42,920 nucleotides of DNA from a virus. Every line of letters starts with the position of its first letter. Within the stretch, counting starts at the first letter, position 1. A model generated the notes under the pieces. The model did no database searches and was not told the origin of the DNA. It saw only the letters and a list, made by a program, of their open reading frames with translations. Positions 14,114 through 21,829 of the stretch are shown here, one piece after another. The stretch lies in the IMG/VR virus record IMGVR_UViG_3300042396_000673, positions 1-42,920 of that record. One strand, written 5' to 3'. The position numbers were made by a program, and so were the translations under genes.

Positions 14114-15463
14114 TCAACGCACGATGTCGGAGTGGGTTTTGGCAAACCAGTAATCCGCCATCTTTTTCTTAGCAAAGAACTTCCGCAGGTGCATGAGGTC
14201 AGACGCTTTGTGCTCGTCCTTGGAGTAGTACAGGTCCAGGGCGTCCTTGAACTTCGGGGAGAAGTTTTCAGACGGCCGCCTAGCCGGCTTGAACAACTCC
14301 TTGACCATCTTCACAACCGCACAGCAGTTCTTGACGAACCGAGCCTCTTGCGACGTAAAGCCCTTTGAGCCGGGGCATACTTCAAAGCCCATCAGCCCGT
14401 CGCACGCTTCACGGCTAATGTCTGACGCGAGATTCTCGATCAGCTCAGGCGGTGTGGTCTTCAGCAGATGCCCGGTCATGCTGCTGTGAATAAACCCAGG
14501 CCGCTCAAACACGTCGACGTACATGCACCAGCCGGCCAGCGAGTCAGCCGTGATTGCCGACGTATGGCCGTTCCACTCGGGGTAGGCCGGATCGCCAAGC
14601 AACTCTAGCACACGCCCGAGCACTTCCGGCCCGTAACGGTAATAGAGCTTTTCGACCGTCTGGATCGCCGTAATCTCGAAGCGGCTACTGCGAGTGCCGG
14701 CGTGCGTGGAAAACTTGAACCCGTGATGCTCCACCAGCTTCACGATTTCCTCAAGCCGCTCGTCCTTCTCGGCGATGCGGGCCCGATAAATATCTCGCTT
14801 TGCGTGAGCACGGCGGTTGTAGTTTTCGTCCTTGTAGATCTGTGCTTCGTCGCGCATTTCTTCCACGATGAGCACGGTGGCCCGTACATGCGTGAAGCCC
14901 AGTTCCTTTAACGCTACGGTGCGGTGTACGCCGTCCGTTAAAGAAATAACTACGGACTGCAGTTTTCCGTTTGCCGCAAAAACCTTACGGAACGTAATCT
15001 TCGGCAGCGACAGCGAGCCTGGGTTAAAGTCCACCACGATCTGTGCGACGTGATTCCAGTCAACTTTTCGTTGCCGGCACCAAGCCTCATCGACTGTAAT
15101 GAAACTGATTGGCACAAGCCCAATAATTGTGCCGCCGTTGGTTTTGATGCCCTGCTCTTTCTCTAACTTAAGCAGCGCTTCGTTAAGTTCTTCCAGTTCG
15201 TAAGCAACCATGTCGTACAGGTCGCTTTTTTCCTTGAGCGATCCTTCGCTCTCGGTGAACATGTCCGGGCCTTGGCGGGCAGAAGTAAAGTTCTTGAACG
15301 TATACTTCTGCTTGGTGTTTCTAGTCGCAACGGTAAACGGTCGCGACTTTGTTGCCGTGCCTTCGGACTCGTGCTCGTCCGAGGACGTGCTTTCTTCGTG
15401 CGGGATGATGTTGTCGTCGTTTTCGTCGTTAATAGCGTCCACGTGCTTTGCGTGTCCTTTCAT
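14114..15463 (-). CDS. ParB-like protein, second of a tandem pair (449 aa)
   Basis: Taking the ATG at 15463, the first 60 residues are acidic and disordered (HEESTSSDEHESEG). A ParB-type core follows with PKITFRKVFAANGKLQSV and SLTDGVHRTVALKELGF, where DGVHR is the signature. A long helical C-terminus (IAEKDERLEEIVKLVEHHGF onwards) could bind DNA or mediate dimerisation. No strong Shine-Dalgarno precedes the ATG, which lies 14 bases after the previous stop. It is distinct from the 307-aa neighbour beyond the ParB core. Confidence 0.8.
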   Translation of the reverse strand: MKGHAKHVDAINDENDDNIIPHEESTSSDEHESEGTATKSRPFTVATRNTKQKYTFKNFTSARQGPDMFTESEGSLKEKSDLYDMVAYELEELNEALLKLEKEQGIKTNGGTIIGLVPISFITVDEAWCRQRKVDWNHVAQIVVDFNPGSLSLPKITFRKVFAANGKLQSVVISLTDGVHRTVALKELGFTHVRATVLIVEEMRDEAQIYKDENYNRRAHAKRDIYRARIAEKDERLEEIVKLVEHHGFKFSTHAGTRSSRFEITAIQTVEKLYYRYGPEVLGRVLELLGDPAYPEWNGHTSAITADSLAGWCMYVDVFERPGFIHSSMTGHLLKTTPPELIENLASDISREACDGLMGFEVCPGSKGFTSQEARFVKNCCAVVKMVKELFKPARRPSENFSPKFKDALDLYYSKDEHKASDLMHLRKFFAKKKMADYWFAKTHSDIVR

Positions 15464-15477
15464 GGAGCGTTGTGATA

Positions 15478-15789
15478 CTAGTCGACCGCAGCGGGCACAA
15501 CTTCCCGCGTCGGCATCGGCGGCAATTTTTCGAACAACTCGCACGGGATGTCGAGAAACAGCCCGCGAAATAGGTCTGACGCTGGATGCAAAATTTGCAA
15601 CGAGCATCGGAGGTGCGGATCTACGGGTTTTCCGGCCGCATGTTCGTGAATCATGATTGGCGACACAGCCACAATGACGTCATCGGGCAATCGTTCTATT
15701 GCCTCCGGCACGACTTGCCGGTTGTAGTTCATGTGGTTTGCAGCCTCGTTCAGTTTTGCCAGGAGCTTTTTGTCAGCGAGTCGAATCAT
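15478..15789 (-). CDS. Hypothetical protein (103 aa)
   Basis: The protein begins MIRLADKKLLAKLNEAANHM and has LPDDVIVAVSPIMIHEHAAG and LRCSLQILHPASDLFRGLFLD. It is soluble with no membrane segment. It starts two bases after the small membrane-protein gene and ends 14 bases before the second ParB-like gene, so these are co-transcribed. I do not recognise it. Confidence 0.68.
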   Translation of the reverse strand: MIRLADKKLLAKLNEAANHMNYNRQVVPEAIERLPDDVIVAVSPIMIHEHAAGKPVDPHLRCSLQILHPASDLFRGLFLDIPCELFEKLPPMPTREVVPAAVD

Positions 15790-15791
15790 TT

Positions 15792-16064
15792 TTACCTGTT
15801 TTTTCGTTGCTGTTGTGCTTCGTGAAACCGCATCACTGCGTCAGCCGCTTGGCGAGATTCAGCGGCGTTGTAGCCTTCTTGCTTGAATCGCTCTTGCACA
15901 TACCTGTGCTCGAAAGAACCGCTGCTTGCGGGTGGCGTTGTAGAGCTCGAGTTGGAGCTCGTGCTGCCGCCACCGCCGACTAGTTGGCCAAGCATAGCAA
16001 TGCCAAATACGATGGCAAGTACCACCCAAAATCCGCCGTTATTTCCGTTATTTTGTGCTGTCAT
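15792..16064 (-). CDS. Small single-span membrane protein (90 aa)
   Basis: The ATG at 16064 follows AAAGGA at good spacing. A short polar N-terminus (MTAQNNGNNGG) precedes one membrane span (FWVVLAIVFGIAMLGQLV). A Gly/Ser/Thr/Pro linker leads to a charged helical tail (YVQERFKQEGYNAAESRQAA). Topology is probably N-out/C-in or the reverse; no signal peptidase site is evident. Function unknown. Confidence 0.68.
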   Translation of the reverse strand: MTAQNNGNNGGFWVVLAIVFGIAMLGQLVGGGGSTSSNSSSTTPPASSGSFEHRYVQERFKQEGYNAAESRQAADAVMRFHEAQQQRKNR

Positions 16065-16087
16065 GATTGTCCTTTCTGCGTTTGAAA

Positions 16088-16657
16088 TCAGTCCCACCAC
16101 ATCGGATAGTGCTGGTTTATGATGGCAAAAAACCAACGAGCCTCTCTGGCCTGCGTGGCTTCGTCGGCGTCAATTGCCGCCATGAATTCTTGTCGTTCTT
16201 GTTCTGCGGTGGCCGGTGTCACGTTTTGTCGCTTGGTCACCATTACGGCCCCGCCTCGGCCAGCAAACTTTCCGTTTTCAAACTTTCCGGCTGGCTCAAA
16301 CGTTGTTTCTGGTTCGCCCCACTTTTTGTTGTGGCAGTTCATTGCTTGGTCGTAGTTCTCGCGGCTAAGGCGTTCGCCCAAGCGAATGGCGACGCGTAAA
16401 GCCTGCAAAGTCTTTGCGTCGTGCTTGCACACAGAGTCGTTAACTAAACAACGTTGAATGCGTTTTAATTTAAACACTATCAACGCAATTAAATATGCGC
16501 CGTCAAAGTCGTAATTTTCTCGCCCGAACATTGCAAACGCCCACATACGCTGCACTTGTTTTCGGGTGCGGTATTGCCAATTACGCACGGCGCGAAACGG
16601 CTTGAAGAACCAATGGTCTTCAAACAATATCAATGCCTCTTCCCACCATTTCGTCAT
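16088..16657 (-). CDS. Conserved phage protein, MTKWWEEAL family (189 aa)
   Basis: The start MTKWWEEALILFEDHWF at 16657 opens with the W-rich segment conserved in a phage family I recognise (WWxxxLLxxDxWFxKPxRAxRNW). After it come RAVRNWQYRTRKQVQRMW and FDGAYLIALIVFKLKRIQR. The C-terminal part (EQERQEFMAAI) is helical and acidic. It overlaps the previous gene by 38 bases. The family has no established function. Confidence 0.7.
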   Translation of the reverse strand: MTKWWEEALILFEDHWFFKPFRAVRNWQYRTRKQVQRMWAFAMFGRENYDFDGAYLIALIVFKLKRIQRCLVNDSVCKHDAKTLQALRVAIRLGERLSRENYDQAMNCHNKKWGEPETTFEPAGKFENGKFAGRGGAVMVTKRQNVTPATAEQERQEFMAAIDADEATQAREARWFFAIINQHYPMWWD

Positions 16658-16841
16658 GCAAGTGTCGTCGTGCGGCTTCAAGGGCTTCGTTAGGTGTTGT
16701 ATATTCATGCCCGTACTTAAGTGCGTTTCGTAACCACAGGTCAATACTTTCGACAGTCAGCTTCCAGTCCATGCCATGTATGGCGGCCATCATTTCGCTG
16801 TGGTCTTCACTGCTGTCGAACTCAAGAATGGTCTTCGCCAT
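16620..16841 (-). CDS. Conserved small phage protein with DLWLRNALKY motif (73 aa)
   Basis: The start MAKTILEFDSSED at 16841 is preferred to an upstream ATG lying inside the previous gene. The signature WKLTVESIDLWLRNALKYG, followed by EALEAARRHLHDEM, matches a short phage family (LxDLDxWLRxxLKY...ALExVRxxL). It is helical, acidic and soluble. It forms part of the block 16088-17073, where each gene overlaps the next. Confidence 0.72.
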   Translation of the reverse strand: MAKTILEFDSSEDHSEMMAAIHGMDWKLTVESIDLWLRNALKYGHEYTTPNEALEAARRHLHDEMVGRGIDIV

Positions 16842-17073
16842 CGCGCATTTCTTTCGTAATAACGTCCCAGCCAATTTGTGCAAAGACACGCTTTGTGGCT
16901 ATGTAGTCTTCGTCAGTTTCGGTGCCGGTGACGAGAATAAGACGTTGATTCTTTTTGTCAATTTTAAAGGCTATCCCTGAGCGCGGAATGCCCCATACAC
17001 CGCCGTCTTTCAGCGTTTGCGTTAAATTTCGGCACCACTGTAAAACGTGTTCGGGTTCTTTTGGTTCCGTCAC
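16822..17073 (-). CDS. Conserved small phage protein with GGVWGIPRSG motif (83 aa)
   Basis: The core LKDGGVWGIPRSGIAFKID, followed by ATKRVFAQIGWDVI, matches a recurring phage family (GGVWxIPRSG...TRRVFxxxGxxV). It is predicted to be a compact alpha/beta protein of unknown role. It lies eight bases after the short methyltransferase gene stop and overlaps the next gene by 20 bases. Confidence 0.72.
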   Translation of the reverse strand: MTEPKEPEHVLQWCRNLTQTLKDGGVWGIPRSGIAFKIDKKNQRLILVTGTETDEDYIATKRVFAQIGWDVITKEMRDGEDHS

Positions 17074-17081
17074 GAAAACTG

Positions 17082-17765
17082 TTACCTCGTTATAAATGCC
17101 GCCAGTTGTTCGCCGATGTGTTGCGTATACGCGGGCGGCAATCCTTCTTTAAGTTCGTTCCACGTTACTTTACGTGTAACGCCCATAGCCCACATGCCTT
17201 CTTCCAACGTCTTGGCTGTTGAGCCGCCAATGACCAGTTTGCCTGTTTTCTTGCACACGCCTTTGCATGTGTCGCCCATGACGTGGTACACGCCAATAGG
17301 CTTTCCCTGCTCTTTGTGGCGGCACGGGAGCCGCACGAGGGGTACGGCGTCTGAAAGAAACAGGCGATGCCGGCGAACCTTCAAAGCATGTGAAGATCCG
17401 CATTCGATAACCGCGGCCTCCATTCCTGGAGCGCCGGGAACATTTTCAACTACCCATGGAATTTTCAACTCACGCAACAGAGCAAGTGCGGGAGTAAGCA
17501 GGTCGCCTGCTTTACTTTTGCCGCCTTGTGCGTCCCGCAAATGCTTGGCCCGGGTATGGGCTTGGCACGGCGGACTGGCGTGAATACCGTCGAACTGCTT
17601 AAGAAACTCTTTGTCTTTTAAAAGTTCTAGTGCGTCGGTCTGTATAAATTTGTGCGGGTAATTAGGCTGTGGGCGAATATCCACTCCGGTGACTTTAAAA
17701 CCTGCGGCTGCATAGCCGTCAGAAGCAAGCCCGGCACAGCAAAATAAATCTAATAACTGCAGCAC
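17082..17765 (-). CDS. Short phage-type C5 cytosine methyltransferase (227 aa)
   Basis: Motif I appears as LLDLFCCAGLASDGYAAAGF, motif IV as ASPPCQAH with catalytic C67, motif VI as ENVPGA (107-112) and motif VIII as RRHRLFLSD. The end PPAYTQHIGEQL replaces motif X, as in the short phage-encoded family. The recognition domain is very small compared with the 334-aa enzyme 4.4 kb away. Two different C5 methyltransferases with no visible endonuclease suggest extensive self-modification of phage DNA. Confidence 0.9.
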   Translation of the reverse strand: MLQLLDLFCCAGLASDGYAAAGFKVTGVDIRPQPNYPHKFIQTDALELLKDKEFLKQFDGIHASPPCQAHTRAKHLRDAQGGKSKAGDLLTPALALLRELKIPWVVENVPGAPGMEAAVIECGSSHALKVRRHRLFLSDAVPLVRLPCRHKEQGKPIGVYHVMGDTCKGVCKKTGKLVIGGSTAKTLEEGMWAMGVTRKVTWNELKEGLPPAYTQHIGEQLAAFITR

Positions 17766-17795
17766 TGTAAAATTCCTTTACAACAGCGCCCGCCG

Positions 17796-18191
17796 CTACG
17801 CGACGAGTTCTATCTCTTTCGTGTCGTTCTCGGGTGTCGGCGGTTCAAGCAATTCTTTCTCAAGGCTTTTACGGTTGCCGTACATCCAACTCTGAACCGC
17901 GATGTGGCGAAACCAGTCGTTGATCGACGGAATACGCCCCAAATCTTCTTGTACGTGTTGTTCGCCGATATAGCGAACCATTACCTCGCGTCCGGCAGAA
18001 TTTGTAATAGTGTGGCCGAAAATCCTTTCCGCCATAAAGATACCTTCTGAATGGTGCCGCAGGGCTCGATGCCGGAAATCTGCCATGTGGCTTTTAGACT
18101 CATCGAACCAGTCGTGAATGGCTTGATAGTCTTCGGGTTTGCCGCCCCATTTTTTGACGCTTGAAAGTGCGTGATGGTAAGGGTGGGCCAT
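17796..18191 (-). CDS. DUF6915-like conserved protein (131 aa)
   Basis: The sequence MAHPYHHALSSVKKWGGKPE, then IHDWFDESK, FRHRALRHHSEGIF, RYIGEQHVQEDLGRIPS and a C-terminal WM, matches the DUF6915 pattern across its length. The many conserved His residues (HH, HRALRHH) could bind metal. Function is unknown. It is typical of phages and mobile elements. Confidence 0.85.
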   Translation of the reverse strand: MAHPYHHALSSVKKWGGKPEDYQAIHDWFDESKSHMADFRHRALRHHSEGIFMAERIFGHTITNSAGREVMVRYIGEQHVQEDLGRIPSINDWFRHIAVQSWMYGNRKSLEKELLEPPTPENDTKEIELVA

Positions 18192-18416
18192 TTAATCCCC
18201 GTTTTTCTCGTCTGTTAAAAGAGATTCTAGGCAATAAAGAATGTCGTCGTGCGTAGAAGACCAGTCAAACTTGTCGTCAATTTGCTCGACGTCGGCAGCC
18301 CACGCTTCGTCGTCTTGCCGGTCAAACATATCAGCGTTCCACCACGCAAGAATAATGCTTTTTACGCCCGCGGCTTTTTCAGCTTCTAGTAGTTTAATGG
18401 CTTCGTCAATCGTCAT
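18192..18416 (-). CDS. Conserved small phage protein, MTIDEAIKLLE family (74 aa)
   Basis: MTIDEAIKLLEAEKAAGVKS and ILAWWNADMF, followed by FDWSSTHDDILYCL, are signatures of a small acidic phage family. It ends directly before the DUF6915-like gene and overlaps the preceding gene by 11 bases. Role unknown. Confidence 0.75.
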   Translation of the reverse strand: MTIDEAIKLLEAEKAAGVKSIILAWWNADMFDRQDDEAWAADVEQIDDKFDWSSTHDDILYCLESLLTDEKNGD

Positions 18417-18633
18417 TTTCTACAGCCTCGCGCATGAATGCGGCATCAGCGTCAAACGCGTAGCAACTAGCCAGCGCGTCGCAATCCTCGCAGTCGACGG
18501 CGTAGATATCGACAATAACGCCCTCGTCTGTCTTTTTAATGTAAACAGAAAAGTCTTTCGTACCGACCCAGGTGCTTTCAGCCAGGTCGTCTATAACGGC
18601 GTCTGATTCTTCGTCTAGGACAGGCCTACTCAT
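18406..18633 (-). CDS. Small acidic protein (75 aa)
   Basis: The start MSRPVLDEES at 18633 overlaps the upstream stop by eight bases. The protein is strongly acidic (DEESDAVIDDLAES, ENDD end) with a strand-rich middle (DFSVYIKKTDEGVIVDIYAV) and a CEDCDALASCY cysteine cluster. No family recognised. Confidence 0.62.
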   Translation of the reverse strand: MSRPVLDEESDAVIDDLAESTWVGTKDFSVYIKKTDEGVIVDIYAVDCEDCDALASCYAFDADAAFMREAVENDD

Positions 18634-19207
18634 TTTCTTCCTCATGACAGAGCTGCTCGTACAAATTAAAGTCTTCGCAGATTTTGTGGGGGATGTGCTC
18701 TTCGAGCCACTGCACGGTGTTGTCAAAACCTTCTAGTGACCACTCTACGTCCACCCCGTAATTAAACTCACCAACATAGCCCATGCTAAGTTCGCAGTAT
18801 GTGGCAGCAACACCAAAACCAAGTGCCGTCATTTTTGAGTAAAACTCAACTGGCGGTGACCACGCAGACCGAAAACTTAGCGTAATTTTCTTGTCATTAT
18901 TTGTGACAACTACATCAGGTGCTCCCTCATGTCGTGCAACGCCCCATTTAGTGCCCCAGTTAGCGACCTGCCAGTCGTACCAATTCGCATGACCGTAAAG
19001 TTTGACGTTTATTTTTTCGCGCTGCTCTTGAATAAATTTCTCGGGGGTATTGCTGGGATAGTGGGCTGACGGCGTATTTTTTACATCTTCTGGGCACGGC
19101 ACAAATGTCTCCATAAGTGCGTTGTTGTTCCAGGCCTCTGCTACGCGTCTAATCTGCGTGGGGTCGGAATGTGTGAATGTGACTACGTTATCGCACCAGT
19201 TTGGCAC
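18626..19207 (-). CDS. Api92/YubB-like ferredoxin-fold protein (193 aa)
   Basis: It starts MPNWCDNVVTFTH, the MPNWCxNxVxxxG opening of the DUF1281/Api92 family, and later has NWGTKWGVARHEG and LSFRSAWSPPVEFY, also characteristic (WGTKWD...F.SAWSPP). The family occurs on plasmids and phages and has no settled function. The C-terminal tail is acidic (CHEEENE). Confidence 0.87.
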   Translation of the reverse strand: MPNWCDNVVTFTHSDPTQIRRVAEAWNNNALMETFVPCPEDVKNTPSAHYPSNTPEKFIQEQREKINVKLYGHANWYDWQVANWGTKWGVARHEGAPDVVVTNNDKKITLSFRSAWSPPVEFYSKMTALGFGVAATYCELSMGYVGEFNYGVDVEWSLEGFDNTVQWLEEHIPHKICEDFNLYEQLCHEEENE

Positions 19208-19226
19208 AGCATCCTCGTAATTAAAA

Positions 19227-19706
19227 CTAATTGTCGTTGTATTCTTCTGACTCGTAGTCGTCGTGATCGTTGTAGTTCTCGTTGAAATCGATAACTACGG
19301 GATCTGTTTTGTGGTACTGAGCCAGTGGCGTAAATGTAATGTGACCATACGCGCCGGCGTCTATTTCCCAGCCGGCGTGCTTTGTTTCTAGGAGCAGTTC
19401 CGCTACGTCAACCACAAGTTCTACGAGCGTTAGCGGTTTCTTTTTGAAATCGCGGGGTTTGATTGCACCGCCCAAGTAACTGTCGTCGAAATAGGTGTGC
19501 GACAGGTCCTCGTTGGCGACGTCTGTAAACACAATTGTTTCTAGTGACTGGTGCGACAGTTCAACGTCGTCAATAGTTTTAGCGTGCACAGATGACACGC
19601 AGCCGCTGTCACCTGAGCCGTCAAAATACGCAATGGCGTATTTGATTTCGTGATACCGCAGTTTTTCCAGTAGAAAATCTAAGGTAGTTTTTGTTTTACT
19701 TGTCAT
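19227..19706 (-). CDS. DUF6878-like protein, first paralogue (159 aa)
   Basis: Near the N-terminus IKYAIAYFDGSGDSGCVSSV contains the YxGSGDSG signature. The rest includes LVELVVDVAELLLETKHAGW and DAGAYGHITFTPL, the usual downstream block, and a very acidic tail (YNDHDDYESEEYNDN). A second family member lies one gene upstream at 20092-20478. Its ATG overlaps the upstream stop as ATGA. Confidence 0.78.
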   Translation of the reverse strand: MTSKTKTTLDFLLEKLRYHEIKYAIAYFDGSGDSGCVSSVHAKTIDDVELSHQSLETIVFTDVANEDLSHTYFDDSYLGGAIKPRDFKKKPLTLVELVVDVAELLLETKHAGWEIDAGAYGHITFTPLAQYHKTDPVVIDFNENYNDHDDYESEEYNDN

Positions 19707-20092
19707 CGCGGTTTCCGGAAATAAATGTCGAACGCGGCGTCGCTCACGTCGATACAGAACTCTTCATATTTTTCTAGAGAACTTTTCCAGTTCTTTGGCA
19801 CGGCGATAAACTCACCAAAATCATCGCCGCCGACGAGGGCTCGGGCAGTCTCCCACCACTCTTCGTCAATTGCCGGATTGCAGTCTTGCGCGTAAGCACA
19901 GTAGGACGAGTCAGTGCCGGCAACTAGATCTCGCGGGTTGCCGTTCGACATTAAATAAACGCCTTGGTCGTGCACGAACAGAAAGCCTGGCTGGGCAGGT
20001 GCGTCCGACCACGCCATGTTCCAGTGTTTTGACATCAAGGCGTGTTCAACACATCGGCGTATGGCTGTTGTTTTAAAAACACATAGCCCCAT
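19703..20092 (-). CDS. DUF3085-like conserved protein (129 aa)
   Basis: The core PGFLFVHDQGVYLMSNG matches the DUF3085 pattern (PGLxxVxDxGVYLMSNG). LVAGTDSSYCAYAQDCNP and DDFGEFIAVP follow, as expected. Function is unknown; homologues are common on conjugative elements and phages. It lies between the two DUF6878-like paralogues. Confidence 0.72.
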   Translation of the reverse strand: MGLCVFKTTAIRRCVEHALMSKHWNMAWSDAPAQPGFLFVHDQGVYLMSNGNPRDLVAGTDSSYCAYAQDCNPAIDEEWWETARALVGGDDFGEFIAVPKNWKSSLEKYEEFCIDVSDAAFDIYFRKPR

Positions 20093-20478
20093 TAGTAACG
20101 CCTCACATCACGGCTAGACTCGGTGTAATAGGTCGTATGGTCAACAACTATCCGGCCTGTTTTAGTTGTAATTTTGATAGTGCCTTCGCCGCCTTCGTTG
20201 TTTTCGAATCCAACGGGCAGCAGTTCCCACAATTCACGCTCGACGTCTTTAAGCGTAAAACCGCCGGTGAACACGGTCGTCACGTCCGAGAAATGAAATT
20301 CTTCTTCTTCGTTGGCGATAGAAAATTCAAAGTCGCTGCAGCTGTCGCCGGAACCTGAGTATGTTACGCACATACTTTTCCATCCGGCAGCGTACAGCTC
20401 TTTGCAGTATTTTTTGATTTTCTGCGCGTGGTCTATAGCCGGAGCTTTGCCGATTATTTTACGCAGTTCAAGCTCCAT
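20092..20478 (-). CDS. DUF6878-like protein, second paralogue (128 aa)
   Basis: CVTYSGSGDSCSDFEF gives the GSGDS signature, followed by LWELLPVGFENNEGGEGTIK and TTKTGRIVVDHTTYY, the characteristic second half. A frame from 20565 would add 29 Lys/Pro-rich residues that shadow the end of the upstream gene, so MELELRKIIG at 20478 is the likelier start; this is not certain. It is paralogous to 19227-19706. Confidence 0.75.
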   Translation of the reverse strand: MELELRKIIGKAPAIDHAQKIKKYCKELYAAGWKSMCVTYSGSGDSCSDFEFSIANEEEEFHFSDVTTVFTGGFTLKDVERELWELLPVGFENNEGGEGTIKITTKTGRIVVDHTTYYTESSRDVRRY

Positions 20479-20497
20479 ATCCCGTTCGGTGCCCTTT

Positions 20498-21028
20498 TTA
20501 GTAGGAGGCGAGGACGGTGCAGGGCTCTCCAGTTTCTTTTTCTTTTCTTTCGGCAAGTGCGACAAACTCCCTAAACGATTTTGTAACTTCGTAAATATAG
20601 TCTTCCCCGTCTTCCGGGTAGAGCGAATTGCAGCGCAGGCGAATCGCCTCCTCGACAGACATAGGTGCGGTGTGTACGTTTCCGCTGTGGGCGCCAGAGA
20701 TTGTTACCGGTTCTTTATCCTCGCTGCCGTTGTGTATTTTTTTGAGCAGTTCCGGAAGCAGCATCGCTAGCATGTCACCGCCCTCGACGCCCCGGGCTGG
20801 CTCTGTGACGCATTTGAGCCGCATCCGCATCGTGGCGGCAGGGATCTGGGCTTCGCATTCGCTAGCCTCAAACGCCTCACGCACCAAAATCTTTGTCGCA
20901 TATGGCCCGCCGTGATAGGCCTCTCGCAGGTAACCGACGTTGCCAGAAGTTGTGGAGTAGCCCGTTATTTGATTTTGCTTCTCTTCATCAGTCATACCGG
21001 GCCACTTTAAATAGATGTCAATTCCCAT
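20498..21028 (-). CDS. Conserved phage protein, MGIDIYLKWPGM family (176 aa)
   Basis: The start MGIDIYLKWPGMTDEEKQ at 21028 follows GAGGG. GYSTTSGNVGYLREAYHGGP and YATKILVREAFE are strong signatures of an uncharacterised phage family. The C-terminus has FREFVALAERKEKETG. It overlaps the upstream gene by 11 bases. Function unknown. Confidence 0.78.
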   Translation of the reverse strand: MGIDIYLKWPGMTDEEKQNQITGYSTTSGNVGYLREAYHGGPYATKILVREAFEASECEAQIPAATMRMRLKCVTEPARGVEGGDMLAMLLPELLKKIHNGSEDKEPVTISGAHSGNVHTAPMSVEEAIRLRCNSLYPEDGEDYIYEVTKSFREFVALAERKEKETGEPCTVLASY

Positions 21029-21269
21029 CAGTTTTGCCCTCGTTATTCTTGGCTTCAGTTTCGCGGGCACAGGCCTCAAGCCAGCCTTCGCGCGTCGCCT
21101 CGCTCACGTCTACAGACGCACCTACGTCTTCTCGTAGAAACTTGACATTTTCGGGTGTGCCGCCGTGGAGTCGTTCAGCGGCTGCTCGCTTTGCGTCGTC
21201 AGCGTTGGCCGCGATTACAACAAGTTCTTGGCTGTTCTGGTTGCTGACGCGGACATGGTAGTACTTCAT
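21018..21269 (-). CDS. Small hypothetical protein, beta-alpha type (83 aa)
   Basis: MKYYHVRVSNQNSQELVVIA followed by NADDAKRAAAERL gives a strand-strand-helix pattern like many small phage host-interaction proteins. It is the first gene after the strong terminator at 21298-21335, so it probably opens a new transcript. No family recognised. Confidence 0.68.
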   Translation of the reverse strand: MKYYHVRVSNQNSQELVVIAANADDAKRAAAERLHGGTPENVKFLREDVGASVDVSEATREGWLEACARETEAKNNEGKTDGN

Positions 21270-21297
21270 TGTTCAAAATCCTTAACATTGTGGGTGT

Positions 21298-21335
21298 AAA
21301 ACAAAAAGGGCGTCGAGTACATACTCGACGCCCTC
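21298..21335 (-). terminator. Strong Rho-independent terminator after the secreted-protein gene
   Basis: GGGCGTCGAGT (21308-21318) and ACTCGACGCCC (21323-21333) form a perfect 11-bp GC-rich stem with a four-base loop. On the minus strand it is followed directly by TTTTTGTTTT. It separates the secreted-protein gene from the block beginning at 21269. Confidence 0.9.
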
Positions 21336-21367
21336 CTTAGCGCGAACTTGTTAGTTGCCCGCCGAGA

Positions 21368-21694
21368 TCACTGGCAGCGACCGGCAGCACAGCAGCCGCG
21401 ACGAACGCGAACCGCCCGAGCCGGAGCCGTCACAACCTTGACAGGCACCTCAACAACCGCACGCGTAACGGTACGCGTCCGCTCGATCGTGCGACCGAAC
21501 AGACCTGGACGGCACGTAGCACGGGTCGAACTTTCCGCACAACACGTACCTTGAGCACAAGCATTGCAGTCTGTAGCTGGAGCAGCGACGACCACGGGGG
21601 TCGGCTCCGGCGTCTTGACGAGAACACTTTCCTCGCCGGCGAGGCCGCAAGCGCAGAACAGAGCGAACGCAAAAGAAGCAATACAGGTCTTCAT
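21368..21694 (-). CDS. Secreted cysteine-rich protein of planctomycete style (108 aa)
   Basis: The start MKTCIASFAFALFCACGLAG at 21694 follows AAGGAG and is a typical signal peptide; cleavage is probably near CGLAG-EE. The mature chain has CNACAQGTCCAES, a basic repeat-like core (TRTVTRAVVEVPVKVVTAPA) and a GCCAAGRC end. Small exported proteins with RTVTRxV...APxRxVR cores are, from memory, common in planctomycetes. Its own terminator and hairpin-bounded upstream region suggest an independently acquired cargo gene. Confidence 0.75.
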   Translation of the reverse strand: MKTCIASFAFALFCACGLAGEESVLVKTPEPTPVVVAAPATDCNACAQGTCCAESSTRATCRPGLFGRTIERTRTVTRAVVEVPVKVVTAPARAVRVRRGCCAAGRCQ

Positions 21695-21786
21695 TACTAG
21701 AAATCTCCTTGAAAAATCGAACAACAAGGTGCACGCGTCCGTTGCGTGAACCGATCTTCTAACACAAACACACCGGGCGGTCCAGA

Positions 21787-21810
21787 GTGGGCTGAAAAAT
21801 TTCAGCCCAC
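21787..21810. other. 10-bp perfect hairpin after the VWA gene
   Basis: GTGGGCTGAA and TTCAGCCCAC with a four-base loop lie between the VWA-gene stop (21830) and the secreted-protein gene. Neither side has a T tract, so it may be an RNA stabiliser or processing site rather than a classic terminator. Confidence 0.5.
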
Positions 21811-21829
21811 CCCAGACTACCTAGTTTCC

